Origin: Orobanche coerulescens
Lineage: Eukaryota; Streptophyta; Magnoliopsida; Lamiales; Orobanchaceae
Reading direction: 5' to 3'
NCBI GenBank assembly: GCA_033398695.1
Contig: CM065815.1
Span: 141,219,001 to 141,283,000, forward strand
DNA length: 64,000 nucleotides
A program made the position numbers and the translations under genes. Shown here one piece after another: positions 1 to 12,553 of the stretch (positions within the stretch are counted from its first letter, which is position 1; every line of letters starts with the position of its first letter). Under the pieces are notes generated by a model that ran no database searches, was not told the DNA's origin, and saw nothing but the letters and a program-made list of their open reading frames with translations.

Positions 1-77
1 CGGGACGAAGCCACAAATCTCACTCGAGGCCTCTAAGGACCCTCCCGAGATGGCTAGCTAAACAAATCACATCTCAT

Positions 78-300
78 GGTTGGATCAATCACTTGTTGCA
101 TCCTGGCCACATGATCACATGCCATGTGCCACCGTAGATTATCTTTGGCGCTCACGGTTGGATCTATCACTTGTTGCATCCTGACCACATGATCGCATGC
201 CATGTGTCACCATAGTTTTTCTTAGGCTCTCATGGTTGGATCAATCGCTTGTTGCATCCTGGCCACATGATCACATGCCATGTGCCACTGTAGGCCCCGC
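78..300. repeat. Three ~78-bp tandem repeats inside the LTR
   Basis: Units start near 78, 156 and 234. Each carries GGTTGGATC, TTGTTGCATCCTG, CCACATGATC and CATGCCATGTG. The same trio occurs in the other LTR at 5542-5762, so the array is part of the LTR and not a local change. Confidence 0.8.
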
Positions 301-1363
301 CCACATTCACACAATCACACACATAGCACCATGCAACAAAGATATCCAAACAATTCACCCAGAGGCATCAAACACTAAGCAAAACACCACGTCAAACCAC
401 AATGCACTGATATGAAGCCATATACGTACACACGCATTACCAAGCATAACATCAACACCAAACATATCCAAAGGATTCACGTAGTTGCTTACAACCCACA
501 TAATTTACAAAGCACGCGCGTTTTGAAAGTAAGCCTTTAACGAGGCTAAACCGAATCTTTTGAAAGTTCAAATCAAATGATCAAACAAACACATAGAGAC
601 GAGCACTAATTATCATATCTACAAAACAAGAATTGTATGGACAAGGTACTTGCCTCGATTAATCACAACGCGGAGAATCGACCCAAGTGAGGAGACTCGG
701 ACTGACTATGATCCCGCTGACTCTGCCGAACGACAACCCGAAACAATAAACTACGAACGACAATAATAACAACGAAAATGAATTCCAAAGTACGACCCAA
801 AGCCGCTGAATTCAAGTAACAAACGATGAAAGCTAAAGGGTTTTCCCCAAAAAGGCCAAGAACACGATTCATCCCGTCAAAACACGAAAACGGAATTCCA
901 AACCGAAATATGGATATATAATCGATAGGATATGTTTAACCACATCATTTAAAAACAATCGATCCATCAAAAATGGATGGAAAACGAAATCAAGAACAAA
1001 TCCCTCAAAAAGTCGATTCGAAGGAAATCAAGAAATATACCTTGATTCGACGAAGAACAATGGATTAAATGATGTTAAACACATGACTAATGCTAAGATT
1101 AATCATACCCATCATGGATTAATCAACAATTTGGAACGAATCGGACAAAAACCCAAAAACCCCAAAATTTCTCAAAATAGGGTTCTAGGAAATCTCACCT
1201 TGATTCGCTGGATCAAAGGATGATATAGGATGATCAATCAATTATATGAACTTAAGAACTTCATGGACTTCTTGTTCAACAACATAGCTTCACCTCCTCC
1301 GAAGCTCCAGCCGCGGATCGAAAACAAAGGGAATGAAAAATGAGTGAAAATGCGACTGCTCTG

Positions 1364-1637
1364 TCACATTTATACTGGGTCGGACTAGCGTGCGCTAGGA
1401 TGCCGAGCTAGCGTGCGCTATAGGCCCGAGCCGCAATCCAGAGACTTCCTGGACTAGACTGCTCGGCCAGGTAGCGTACGCAGCCTTTCGGCCATAGCGT
1501 GCGCTACCTGCCGGTCGTAGCGTGCAGTGTCCGACAGTAGCGTGCGCTACCTATCGATCCACCCGAGTCGAGAACCTCACTGCCCCTACTGTCTCGGTCG
1601 ACTAGCACGCGCAGCTAACCGGACGTAGCGTGCGCTA
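1364..1637 (-). promoter_or_regulatory. LTR U3 region: palindrome cluster and TATA-like box
   Basis: On the minus strand an AGTATAAATG box covers 1364-1373. Immediately upstream of it (1384-1637) there are about eight full or partial copies of TAGCGTGCGCTA, whose arms TAGCG and CGCTA are inverted repeats. The matching cluster in the other LTR is at 6838-7165. The position just upstream of the TATA box suggests an enhancer-like role; this is inference. Confidence 0.55.
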
Positions 1638-2222
1638 CTCCGGTTCCTGCCGCACCCGTCCGGCCAGTGCCCGCAACCGTCCGGCCAGTACCCGCAACCG
1701 TCCGGCCATTGCCCGACCACAAGGACTCGACGACTCGATTATCCGAAATCGCACGGAACGAACACGACAAAATGCTCGTGGGCAACATCATCGATCCGAG
1801 ATGAAATTCTACAGGACAATGAATCACACGCGACCAAATAAACACGAAAATCGATCAAGACAACAAATACGAATGTGGATACCCACAACTTTGGGTAAAT
1901 TACAAAACAGCCCAAAACGCCTGAAAATCACGATACGTGATCGAATAACCAAACTGAAGTTCACAACACATCTAACAAAGTTAAATGGACTTACGGGAAA
2001 CTCGAAACAATAGTTTCGAACGAGATTCACAAGAATCAAACTCGACTGCGGAAAAGTCGCTAAGAAACACGGAACTCAACAAAACAATGCCGAAATGAAC
2101 TCGGATGATAAAAAGTGTAGAATTAATCATTCTCAGAATGATGAAACAGTCCAAACGAGTCGTCAAAACGTACTCTCACCAAAAAAGAAAAATTACTAGA
2201 AATCGAATTTGCGGATATTACA

Positions 2223-2240
2223 TATTACCCTCCTTAAAAG
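2223..2240 (-). other. Polypurine tract of the LARD-like element
   Basis: On the minus strand the bases just before the left LTR read AAAAGGAGGGTAATA, a purine tract in the position expected for plus-strand DNA priming. Confidence 0.65.
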
Positions 2241-4581
2241 AAGTTTCGTCCTGAAACTTAAAACAAGTAGGGAGAAGCAATATCCTTCCAGGAAAACTCA
2301 ATGAGATACACAAGAAACGCGTAACTTACGCCTAACGGCAAAACGTTACAAGCACGCAAAGGAATATACGGCGTGAAAACGCGCTCCACGACGACCAACA
2401 CAACGCCACCAAACAAGTGACAAGCGTCATCAAACAGATAATATAATCGAGTCAATTATCCGAACAACCACAAAACACTAAGCACCTATTACAAGAAACA
2501 CGCACAGTCGAGAAAACAGCAATTAAACACAAAACGGTCCACAAGGGCAATCACAAACAATTCGGACTACGCCGAAATCCTCAAAAAAACTTCAGCTACC
2601 GTCTCGCGATGCACGGCTCGGTGACCCATCTGGCCACACTCGAAACAGCTGACTAAAGGTGAACGACAATTCTTCGCGGTACGAGATCAGGCAACAATAG
2701 TCAGACAACCCCGATCGAAGAACAACGATCGATCAACAACGACTGAACAATAATGATCGAACAACAACGATCAGATAACAATGATCGAACAACAACGGTC
2801 GAAAAATAACTCCGAAGTTCATAATTCAACTCAAGACATTAAAAGAGCTGGTAGAAACTGGAAGATGTTACTTTCGAACAAGTTTCACAAGAATCGAACC
2901 GAAATCATAAAAGTCACAACGATAAACAGATCGATCTGAAACAAGGTCACAACACGTTCGAACGAAGAAACCGAAATACAGAACAAGTTCAAAAAGTATC
3001 AACGAACACGAGCGAGTTGATAAACTAGAGAAAGAGGAAATGCAGAAGTCCAAAAACAATACGGGTATTACATTCGACCTCTTATAAAAGAAGGTCGTCC
3101 CCACAACTCCCAATAATGGAAAAAGGTAACAACACAAAAGCAGTCGACGGAAACATTTCCCACGGGCCTCTTAGAACCGATCCTGATATCTGTACTGAAG
3201 TTCGCGCCCCGAAAGACTCGGAACCCAACTTGCAAAACTGGATCCTGTGTCTCTCGGGTCCACACTCGAAACGCATTACCGACGAGAAAGACAATTGCAC
3301 GTGCATGCCCCCGGCACATCACGGTTAAAACGCTTCGGCTCGGCGTACCGAGTATACAAATGCTAGATACAACGGAACGTAACATCGCAAAACAACATAC
3401 CGGAGATGCCAACTCAGCATAACATATCAACATATACAAAAATCACAACAACAACGGCATCGTTTGACGATTACAACAGCCCAAACGATAGCCAGCACAC
3501 AATCACAAACATCATGAAACAATCATCCATGTACATAAACGTAAAAACCTAAGCTTCAACAGCTCACACTCGTACGACAACAACACGCAAATCACCACGA
3601 GGCGACAAACAGTGAATACCAGTTCACACCTCTAACAGAGAGCTAGTACAACAAATGCGTGGCAACGCCTCAACGTTCATGCCACCAATTCGATCACACT
3701 CGGGAGCTAACATCATAATGACAATGCGAACATCATACATATATTCCCAGACCGCAAATGGGAATTGATAGGTTTTAAAAAAAAATGGAAACCACCTTTT
3801 GAAAATGATTTTGGAAACATCGATTGATCTTGAGTATCACCTTTCAAAAAGTATAAACGTGAAACATTGTTATCGAGACTTTGGAAAACCATTTCGCATT
3901 CGATAAAAATGAGGACACTTTCTTTTCGTGAAAAACTTTCAAAAATATTTGACCCTCGGGTCTAAGCAAAGCATTTCTAAATAGTTTGAAAATATCTCAA
4001 AATATTTTGGTCCTCAAATGGAATAATTTTGAAACATATTGCGGCACCAGAAAGCAACTTAAAAGTATCGCGAGAAAATAATTCATTTTAAAAGTACGTC
4101 TCGAAATTTATTTTCTAAGATACTCAAGGTTTTTGAAAATCTATTAGGCTAGAATGCCCAAAAACTCGCAAGTATCAACATTCGGTTACACACATCATAA
4201 TGTACGCATCAACTCGCTTAAAATCAAGGCAACACCTGTCTTTTACTAGATACAACAGTCGAAAGGACATAAATAATAACAACACTCCTCATATAAACGA
4301 AATATGAGAGTCACATAAACGCATCACGAAACCAAAAATCTGCATAAAGATTCCATCACTTAACACATAATCATACAGTAACTCGTGCCACACGAGGCAC
4401 AACACAAAGGAGGGAGACTTACATCCACAGGTCGCACGAAGATGATGATCGCCCCACGATACTAATCACGACCAACAAACTCATACGACGCGTCGCGACA
4501 CGACTCAGTCAGACAAAATCCGACGAGACAAAACTCAACAGACACCACTAAACCCGACAGCCTAGGTTTCCAAAACCTAAA

Positions 4582-4593
4582 GCTCCGATACCA
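4582..4593 (-). other. Primer-binding site (tRNA-iMet-like)
   Basis: On the minus strand the sequence four bases after the right LTR is TGGTATCGGAGC, one base from the usual plant initiator-tRNA-Met site TGGTATCAGAGC. It fixes the element's orientation. Confidence 0.8.
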
Positions 4594-4597
4594 TTTA

Positions 4598-7500
4598 TGT
4601 AACACTCCCAATCCGCTCAGGGATATTACACGCCATAGAACCTTTCCTCAAGGATCTACCAGGCTGGTAACAACAACGAACAACTCAACAATGCCTTCAA
4701 GGCTAAAATGACTCAATAGACCGATTTGGTCTTTCAATAAATACATACAACTCAATACATGCCCACGCAGGGGTCGAATACAAAATGCTCCCGTACAACG
4801 GGGAAAAATATACTGCAGCGGAAAAGAAATACAACTAAACCAATGACATCAAATGGGTCTTCGTGTGATTAGTATCGTTCATCTTTCATTATCCTTCATG
4901 CTGACCCTGTGCTACGCTCCAAAACCTGAATGCAATACAGACATCCACCCCCCGAATACTCGGGGGTTAGCAAAACTCCACTGTTCTGATAGTGCAAATA
5001 CAAAGTGCAAAATACGAGTCATACAATCCACATTCCACGAACAACAATAACCAGGAAACCTCAAAGATTTAAACATAACGAAAATACTTCCCGAGGCAAG
5101 AGTTTGGGTAAAACATTCCAAAACTGAAAGATCACAGATCAAGGGAAACAATTTACAAAACAGTTTAATAAACCATCGGGAGTTTTAGTAGAAAACAATT
5201 TAGGATTATCGAATCCTTCTCTTACCAAAATCTATAGGGGTCACAGCCCAAAGGTTTTGTTTTCACAAATAGAAAACCGACAACAATTCACAGGGCCAAA
5301 ACCCAAGTCACATGTCCTCGACGGACATAAAATCAACATGGCTTAATCACATACAAGCATCGCCTAGGACTAGGACGAAGCCACGAATCCCACTCGAGGC
5401 CTCTAAAGACCCTCCCGAGCTGGCCATATCATAAAACAAATCACGCATATGCATCGCCTAGGACCGGGATGAAGCTACAAATCCCACTCTAGACCTCTAA
5501 GGACCCTCCCGAGCTGGCTAGCTAAACAAATCACATCTCACGATTGGATCAATCACTTGTTGTATCCTGGCCACATGATCACATGCCATGTGCCACCGTA
5601 GATTATCTTTGGCGCTCACGGTTGGATCAATCACTTGTTGCATCCTGACCACATGATCGCATGCCATGTGTCACCATAGTTTTTCTTAGGCTCTCACGGT
5701 TGGATCAATCGCTTGTTGCATCCTGGCCACATGATCACATGCCATGTGCCACCGTAGGCCCCGCCCACATTCACACAATCACACACATAGCACCATGCAA
5801 CAAAGATATCCAAACAATTCACCCAGAGGCATCAAACACTAAGCAAAACACCACGTCAAACCACAATGCACCGAAATGAAGCCATATATGTACACACGCA
5901 TTACCAAGCATAACATCAACACCAAACATATCCAAAGGATTCACGTAGTCGCTTACAACCCACACAATTTACAAAGTACACGCATTTTGAAAGTAAGCCT
6001 TTAATGAGGCTAAACAGAATCTTTTGAAAGTTCAAATCAAATGATCAAACAAACACATAGAGACGATCACTAATTATCATATCCACAAAACAAGAATTGT
6101 ATGGACAAGGTACTTGCCTCGATTAATCACAACGCGGAGAATCGACCGAAGTGAGGAGACTCGGATTAACTACGAACCGCCGACTCCGCCGAACGACAAC
6201 CCGCAACAATAAACTACGAATGACAACAATAACAACGAAAATGAATTCCAAAGTATGACCCAAAGCCGCTGAATTCAAGTAACAAACGATGAAAGTTCAA
6301 GGGTATCCCCCAAAACGGCCAAGAACACGATTCGTCCCGTCAAAACACAAAAACGGAATTCCAAACCGAAATATGGATATACAATCCATAGGATATGTTT
6401 AACAACAGCATTTAACAATAATCGATCCATCAAAAATGGATGGAAAACGAAATCAAGAATAAATCCCCCAAAAAGTCGATTCGAAGGAAATCAAGAAATA
6501 TACCTTGATTCGACGAAGAACAATGGATTAAATGATGTTAAACACATGAATAATACAAAGATTAATCATACCCATCATGGATTAATCAAAAATTTGGAAC
6601 GAATCGGACAAAAACCCAAAAACCCCAAAATTTCTCAAAATAGGGTTCTAGGAAATCTCACCTTGATTCACTGGATCAAAGGATGATATAGGATGATCAA
6701 TCAATGATAAGAACTCAAGAACTTCATGGACTTTTTGTTCAACAACATGGCTTCACCTCCTCAGAAGCTCCAACCGCGGATCGAAAACAAAGGGAGTGAA
6801 AATGCGACTGCTTTGTCACATTTATACTGGGCCGGACTAGCGTGCCCTAGGCTACCGAGCTAGCGTGCGCTAGGCTACCGAGCTAGCGTGCGCTAGGCTA
6901 TCGAGCTAGCGTGCGCTATCGGCCCGAGCCGCAATCCAGAGACTTCCTGGACTAGACTTCTCGGCCAAGTAGCGTGCGCAGCCTTCCGGCCATAGCGTGC
7001 GCTACCTGCCGGTCGTAACGTGCAGTGTCCGACAGTAGCGTGCGCTACCTACCGATCCACAGAGTCCAGAACCTCACTGCCCCTTCTATCTCGGCCGACT
7101 AGCGCGCGCAGCTAACCGGCCGTAGCGTGCGCTGCCTCCCGGCCTTAGCGTGCGCTACGCCGGTTCCTGCCGCACCCGTCCGACCAGTGCCCGCAACCGT
7201 CCGGCCAGTACCCGCAACCGTCCGGCCAGTGCCCGACCACCAGGACTCGACGACTCGATTATCTGAAATCGCACGGAACGAACACGACAAAATGCTCGTG
7301 GGTAATATCATCGATCCGAGATGAAATGCTACGGGACAACGAATCACACGCGACCAAATAAACACGAAAATCGATCAAGACAACAAATACGAATGTGGAT
7401 ACCCACAACTTTGGGTAAATTACAAAATGACCCAAAACGCCCGAAAATCACAATACGTGATCGAATAACCAAACCGAAGCTCACAACACGTCTAACAAAG

Positions 7501-7742
7501 TTAAACGGACTTATGGGAAACTCGAAACAGTAGTTTCGAACGAGATTCACAAGAATCAAACTCGAGTGCGGAAAAGTCGCTAAGAAACACGGAACTCAAC
7601 ATAACAATACCGAAATGAACTCGGATGTTAAAAAGTGCAGAATTAATCATTCTCATAATGATGAAACGGTCCCAAGCGAGTCGTCAAAATGAACTCTCGC
7701 CAAAAAAAAAAATTACCGGAAATCGAATTTACGGATATTACA
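4598..7742 (-). repeat. 5' LTR of the LARD-like element (complete, 3145 bp)
   Basis: On the plus strand it runs from TGTAACAC to GGATATTACA, with the 5-bp terminal inverted repeat TGTAA/TTACA. It holds a ~94-bp tandem duplication (about 5357-5530), the three ~78-bp units (5542-5762), a minus-strand TATA-like box near 6818 and the TAGCGTGCGCTA cluster at 6838-7165. Confidence 0.85.
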
Positions 7743-8280
7743 CCTAAGATGATGATAGATGATGAGTAGCCGCCCCAAAATCGCCTCGAAGTCGCCCATT
7801 TGGTCAGAAGTGAAGGAAATGGAGAAGAAATGACGAACAACATGGATGACTGCCCTTATATACTGCGTCTGTTTAGCGTGCGCTAAACCTCAAGGTTAGC
7901 ATGCGCTAACGGGGTCGCCCGGTAGTCCATTGGCTTCTGACCTACGTTGATAGCGTGCGCTACACATGGCGCTAGCATGCGCTGCGCAATGTCGATAGCG
8001 TGCGTTAGCTCACGCCTAGCGTGCGCTAACTGCTAGTCCAGAGAGCAGGATTCATCTACTGTCTCTGCCAGACCCAGACCATTAGCGCGTGTTACTGGCG
8101 AAGCTAGCTCGCGCTACCAACCCAAATTAGCACGCGTTAGCTCACGCCTAGCGTGCACTATCTGCTCCATCTAATAACATCGCCGTAAGGTCCAACCGAT
8201 ACGAACATGTTCCGAAGGATACGAAATTCTAAAATCAACAACAATATCTCGATAAGTGTTTACAAGAGTGACAAGAATAA
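7743..8280 (-). repeat. Diverged LTR fragment related to the LARD-like LTR
   Basis: This stretch follows the same order of landmarks as the LTR at 6680-7320: GATGATA-rich start, a minus-strand TATA-like box (GTATATAAGG, about 7854-7863), then a cluster of TAGCGTGCGCTA-type palindromes (7868-8162). The base sequence is too different to be part of the adjacent LTR. I read it as a truncated LTR of a sister family. Its ends are approximate. Confidence 0.55.
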
Positions 8281-8289
8281 AGGAACGGC

Positions 8290-8826
8290 AAGGCCAATAA
8301 TTCAATAAAAAGAACGAGTATTACAAGGTGGGCTGGCCTTAAACTCAATTGTAGCACTTGCATATGTCTTCCAAGACATCAATTTCCAACTGGATTTATT
8401 TAAACTCTTCTGGAGTATATACATATAATTGGTTGCAGTTTCTGCAAAATCGATAATCATTTGAACTTCAAGTTCATAATTTTTCAAATAATTTTCTTGA
8501 TCGGTTGATACTTTCTTCCCCTAATGTCGGGAATGATAGTGTCTTACAATATCAATCTTATTTATATCACCCATTAATACTTCAGGTATTGTCACAAAGA
8601 GGACCATACCCGACATATTCTAATATTCAGTTGGAGCCAGAAAGGGGGATATGTACAGTGAATTACTTGTCGGAATTCAAAATAATGCACTTTTATCGAT
8701 ATCAAATCATAAATCATTCAAATATGTAAACTTTAAGTTTACTGTGATGATGATTCGAATAAAAAATAAGAATAAAGACAACTATGTCAACCTCGAATTC
8801 ATTCTTGAATGAGTTCGTGACATAAT
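8290..8826 (-). other. Hairpin-rich relic of an old LTR element, segment 1
   Basis: AT-rich DNA with no recognisable protein. It contains perfect short inverted repeats at 8364-8379 (ATGTCTT/AAGACAT), 8404-8416 (loop TTCTG), 8462-8476 (TGAACTT/AAGTTCA), 8576-8590 (AATAC-TTCAG-GTATT), 8726-8742 (GTAAACTT/AAGTTTAC) and 8799-8812. It continues directly at 13382 once the copia insertion and its ATAAT duplication are taken out. The strand follows the LTR at 27949-28108. Confidence 0.5.
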
Positions 8827-9903
8827 TGTTGGAGCAGTTCCGGTATTTACGCCGTTGTGCGGAAGCATAAAATATAAGGTCCGAAAATTAAACCGACACA
8901 AGGATTTATAGAGGTTCGGCCAAACGTGCCTACATCCTCTCTCGGTATCTTTTTCTATAGTCTTAAGATATAAACCTCTGCACCTCTCTTCTTTCGGTCG
9001 AGGGATAACCGTTACAAACTTGTCTTCTATCGGTCCAAGTTAAACCGTACAATCTCTCTTCTATCGGTCAAGATATTACCACTTGTACTTGTCTTTGTGT
9101 CGGTCCAAGTTAAACCGTTTTCCTTTTCTATTGGTCAAGGAATCAACCACTCTAGCTTTCTATCGGTACTAGATAAACCTCACTTAGATATCGATTGCGA
9201 TTCTAACAATGCCGGATCCTTGATCCTAATAACACTGAATCCAATCGTATCTTTTCTTTTACCTCTCGTATATGTGTTGAATGTATAAACACTCAAACTA
9301 TCAATATAAGCACAATTACAACATCAATAGTAAGTATATCAATATCTGATGAATGTATCGTTTGCTTGAAGTTGTTGTAGGATGAATACCATTAGAAGTG
9401 GTATTTATAGACATTTCTCTTCCATCTAGCCGTTAGCCTCTTGTGCCTCCATTACGTACGCTATCACTCCACCATTACGTACGCTAGCCGTCTTTACGTA
9501 CGTGTGCCTCTATAGGTTACGTACGCTACGCTTCATGGAAAACAGTTTAGTGGCTTATGTCTTGAACATTACGTATGTTAGCAACTACCCTTTTACGTAC
9601 GTTATCATAGTCAATATGTCCGTTGCATGCTGACCTATGCCCTGACGTCATCTCCAATGTTCTTCTTGTTTGAATTCGCAAACACACCATTATGTACGTT
9701 AAATATACTCTCTTACGTACGCTAAGCTTGAAGTCTTACGTACGTTAAGCGTGAAGTCTTACGGACGTTAATCATGAACATTTCCAGCTTTTTGCGATTT
9801 TATCTTCTTCGATGCTTTGCTTCGCCTCTTTGTTGTTTTGCTTTGTTTAGCAACTTAATCATCAAAACTCTATTTATGAATATGTGGAATAAATATTCCA
9901 ACA
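8827..9903 (-). repeat. 3' LTR of the gag-only copia element (1077 bp)
   Basis: Begins TGTTGGAGCA and ends TTCCAACA. It includes runs of CGGT-containing pyrimidine-rich repeats (8920-9180), a minus-strand TATAAATACC box near 9396-9406, and many TTACGTACGTTA-like palindromes at 9450-9775, just upstream of the TATA box in element orientation. Confidence 0.9.
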
Positions 9904-10359
9904 ATCTCCCCCTTTTTGATGATTACAAGACAACCCGTGAATTGGATAAAACCTGTAAAAATCAAAATATATATATTTGTACGTTTTAAAGTTTTCGGCT
10001 TTGATCGTTTCATTAGTTTCACCCATTTTCTTTTCTTGTCATTTTCGACTTCTTCATTTCTCCCCCTTTTTGTATGTTTTTTTTTTTTCTGCTTTTTATT
10101 TGATTCAACTCCTTCTCCCCCTTTTTGTATTCAGCAAAAAGTGTAAAAAAAAATAAATCAGTTAAATAGAGGATACCAAATATTGAATATGCATTAAGAA
10201 GGGTATAACTTACCCTGAAAATATTATCTCCTTTTAAAAAATACTCCCCCTGAGTAAAATATCAATAATTGTTAAAAATTAATTCTTGGGGATCTAACCA
10301 ATAGTTGGTTTTTCTTTCGAAACATAGACGATATTTGGAATAAAAGTTCCTTTAGGAAT
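9904..10359 (-). other. 3' untranslated region and polypurine tract
   Basis: Directly next to the left LTR the minus strand reads AAAAAGGGGGAGAT (9904-9917), a strong polypurine tract. Further blocks of CTCCCCCTTTTT at about 10060-10075 and 10115-10125, and of CTCCCCCTG near 10245, look like repeated purine tracts. No coding sequence is seen. Confidence 0.75.
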
Positions 10360-11802
10360 CTAAATCTTCTTAGTTTTTATCGTTCGTCGTGGGCTTTTGC
10401 AATTCGAAATGTGATGCCCAATTTTCAAATATTTTTCACAATAGGGTATTTTGAAATTTACGGATTTGTTTTTAAAACGTGGTTTGAATCCCAACCCATG
10501 TTTATTCAAAGTGTATTTTTCAACACAAAGCATTTGTTTAAATTTATCATTTCCACATGAAAATTTCTTCGTCAAAATTTTAAGTTCATCTTGAACTTTT
10601 AAAAGATCATTCTTTAAAATATTTTCATTTTCAACACATTTTGAATGATCGGTCTCGACAAATTTTTCCGTTTCAAGAATTTTGAAATTTTCAATTTCCA
10701 ATGATTTATTTTTAGATTTAAGGGATTTGATCTCGGATAAAGCATTTTGAAAATCGGTATGCAGTAATTCAAATGCTTCAAATAATTCATCATGAGACGA
10801 TGTACTAACCTGGCTTTCGACATCGCTATCGTCGAATGAACTTCGGGCCATGAGAGTGAGTTTATTTTGATTGATGAAATCATCATCTTCGTCGTCATCG
10901 CTCCATGTTACAATGAGAATCTCCTTCTTTGGTTTTACTCGGCAATTCTTTGCAAAGTGTCCTGGTTTACCACATAATCGACAATTGTTGTCAAATTTCT
11001 TATATTCGCCCGAGATGTCTTTCTTTCTCTGGTTTAATAAGGTTTGAAACTTATTAATATTTTTGGCATAATATGCCGATTCTTCGTCGCTTTCATCAAC
11101 CGGGATTTCTTCTCTTTTTGACATCTTAGCCTTCAAGACTATCGATCTTTTCATTGGTTTCAGCTTTGCATTTCAAGATTTAAGGACAATCTCATAATTT
11201 ATTAGTGAACCAACGAGAGCACTAAAATCAAGATTATTTAAATTTTTAGATTCCATTATTGCCATCACCGTACCGTCCCATTCTCGAGGTAGTGATCGGA
11301 GAATTTTCTTTAATTTCTCACTACTCGAAAGTGGTTTCCCGAAACATGCTAATCCATTTGTGATGACCGAGAATCGGTCGAGCATTATAGTGATGGATTC
11401 GTCATCCTTCATTTGGAATAACTCGTATTCGTGAAGGAGCATGTTTATTTTCGTCTTCTTGACTTGAGACGTTCCTTCTTGTGTTACCACAAGTATTTTC
11501 TAAATTTCTTTGGCACTATCACATGATGATATCCGGTTATGTTCTTCTGGATTTAAGGCACAATATAGGAGTTGAGTTGCCTTACAATTGTAATGGTCAT
11601 TTTTCCAATCGGAATCGTCATATTCTTCAAAAGTTTTAAGCGCACCGTTGGAATTCGTCGGAATTTTGGACCAAGACAAATTATTTTCCAAAGCTCGATG
11701 TCGTAGGCTCGAATGAATATCGACATCTTCTTCTTCCATGTCATGAAGTTTGATCCGTCGAAAATAGTGGTCGGTTAAGAGCAAGACCTTCGACCGGGGC
11801 AA
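10360..11802 (-). pseudogene. gag: Copia Gag with two in-frame stops
   Basis: One frame runs from 11802 down to 10360 and is broken by two nonsense codons: TAG at about 11500, after a DSAKEI motif, and TGA near 11173. The first two parts form the copia-type Gag domain that packs RNA into virus-like particles (motifs YDDSDWKNDHYNCKAT, MLDRFSVITNGLACFGK, ILRSLPREWDGTVMAI). The last 264 residues hold an acidic stretch, a zinc knuckle CRLCGKPGHFAKNC (CX2CX4HX4C, nucleic-acid binding), a coiled coil and a lysine-rich tail with a second CX2C-like cluster. There is no pol downstream. Both stops look like single-base changes, so the element probably lost Gag function recently. The family assignment is firm. 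Confidence 0.85.
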
Positions 11803-11858
11803 GTTGAAACGCCATTTGGATTGACTCCTCGGATGTTAAGCCGCTTATTGGAGGTACT

Positions 11859-11870
11859 GCCCCGATACCA
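11859..11870 (-). other. Primer-binding site of the gag-only copia element
   Basis: The minus strand reads TGGTATCGGGGC two bases after the right LTR, an initiator-tRNA-Met-like primer site. Confidence 0.75.
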
Positions 11871-12553
11871 ATTGTTGGAGCAATTTTGGTATTTGCGCCG
11901 TTGTGCGGAAGCGTAAAATATAAGGTGTGGAAATTAAACCGACATAAGGATTTATAGAGGTTCGGCCAAACGTGCCTACATCCTCTCTCGGTATCTTTTT
12001 CTATAGGCTTAAGATATAAACTTCTGCACCTCTCTTCTTTCGATCGAGGGATAACCGTTACAAACTTGTCTTCTATCGGTCTAAGTTAAACCGTACAATC
12101 TCTCTTCTGTCGGTCGAGATATTACCGCTTGTACTTGTCTTTGTGTCGGCACAAGTTAAACCGTTTTCCTTTTCTATTGGACAAGGAATCAACCACTCTA
12201 GCTTTCTATCGGTACTAGATAAACCTCACTTGGATATCGATTGCGATTCTAACAATGCCGGATCCTTGATCCTAATAATACTGAATCTAATTGTATCTTT
12301 TTTTTTTACTTGTCGTGTATGTGTTGAATGTATAAACACTCAAACTATCAATATAAGCACAATTACAACAACAATAGTAAGTATATCAATATATGATGAA
12401 TATATCGTTTGCTTGAAGTTGTTGTAGGATGAATACCATTAGAAGTGGTATTTATAACCATTTCTCTTCCAACTAGCCGTTAGCCTCACGTGCCTCCATT
12501 ACGTATGTTATCACTCCACCATTACGTACGCTAGCCTTCTTTACGTACGTTAA

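Larger units (their letters stand above)
1..2222 (-). repeat. 3' LTR of the LARD-like element (partial)
   Basis: This is the left copy of the LTR; its other end is beyond the window. It matches about 5464-7742 nearly base for base with scattered substitutions and small indels. It contains three copies of a ~78-bp unit (from 78, 156 and 234), a minus-strand TATA-like box near 1364-1373, and a cluster of TAGCG-NN-CGCTA palindromes at 1384-1637. Open reading frames here are short and not protein-like. Confidence 0.85.
2223..4597 (-). other. Non-coding interior of the LARD-like element
   Basis: No retroelement protein domain is recognisable on either strand. Around 2850-3110 there is a diverged echo of the LTR 3' end plus purine-tract junction: TTTCGAACAAG, TTTCACAAGAATCGAA, then TATTACATTCGACC and AAAAGAAGGTCGTCC. 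This suggests an older, shorter element end was captured or duplicated. The rest is AC-rich sequence; nothing else is recognised. Confidence 0.6.
1..7742 (-). mobile_element. Large non-coding LTR element (LARD-like), 3' LTR cut by window edge
   Basis: Positions 1-2222 and about 5464-7742 are long direct repeats. The right copy extends back to a TGTAACAC end at 4598, and both copies end in GGATATTACA. Reading on the minus strand, a primer site TGGTATCGGAGC follows the right LTR and a purine tract precedes the left LTR, so the element points left. The 2375-bp middle (2223-4597) has no gag, protease, integrase or reverse transcriptase that I can recognise. Long LTRs around a non-coding core are typical of LARD elements, which move using proteins from other elements. 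The right flank begins CCTAA, but the other target-site copy lies outside the window, so insertion cannot be confirmed. Confidence 0.85.
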
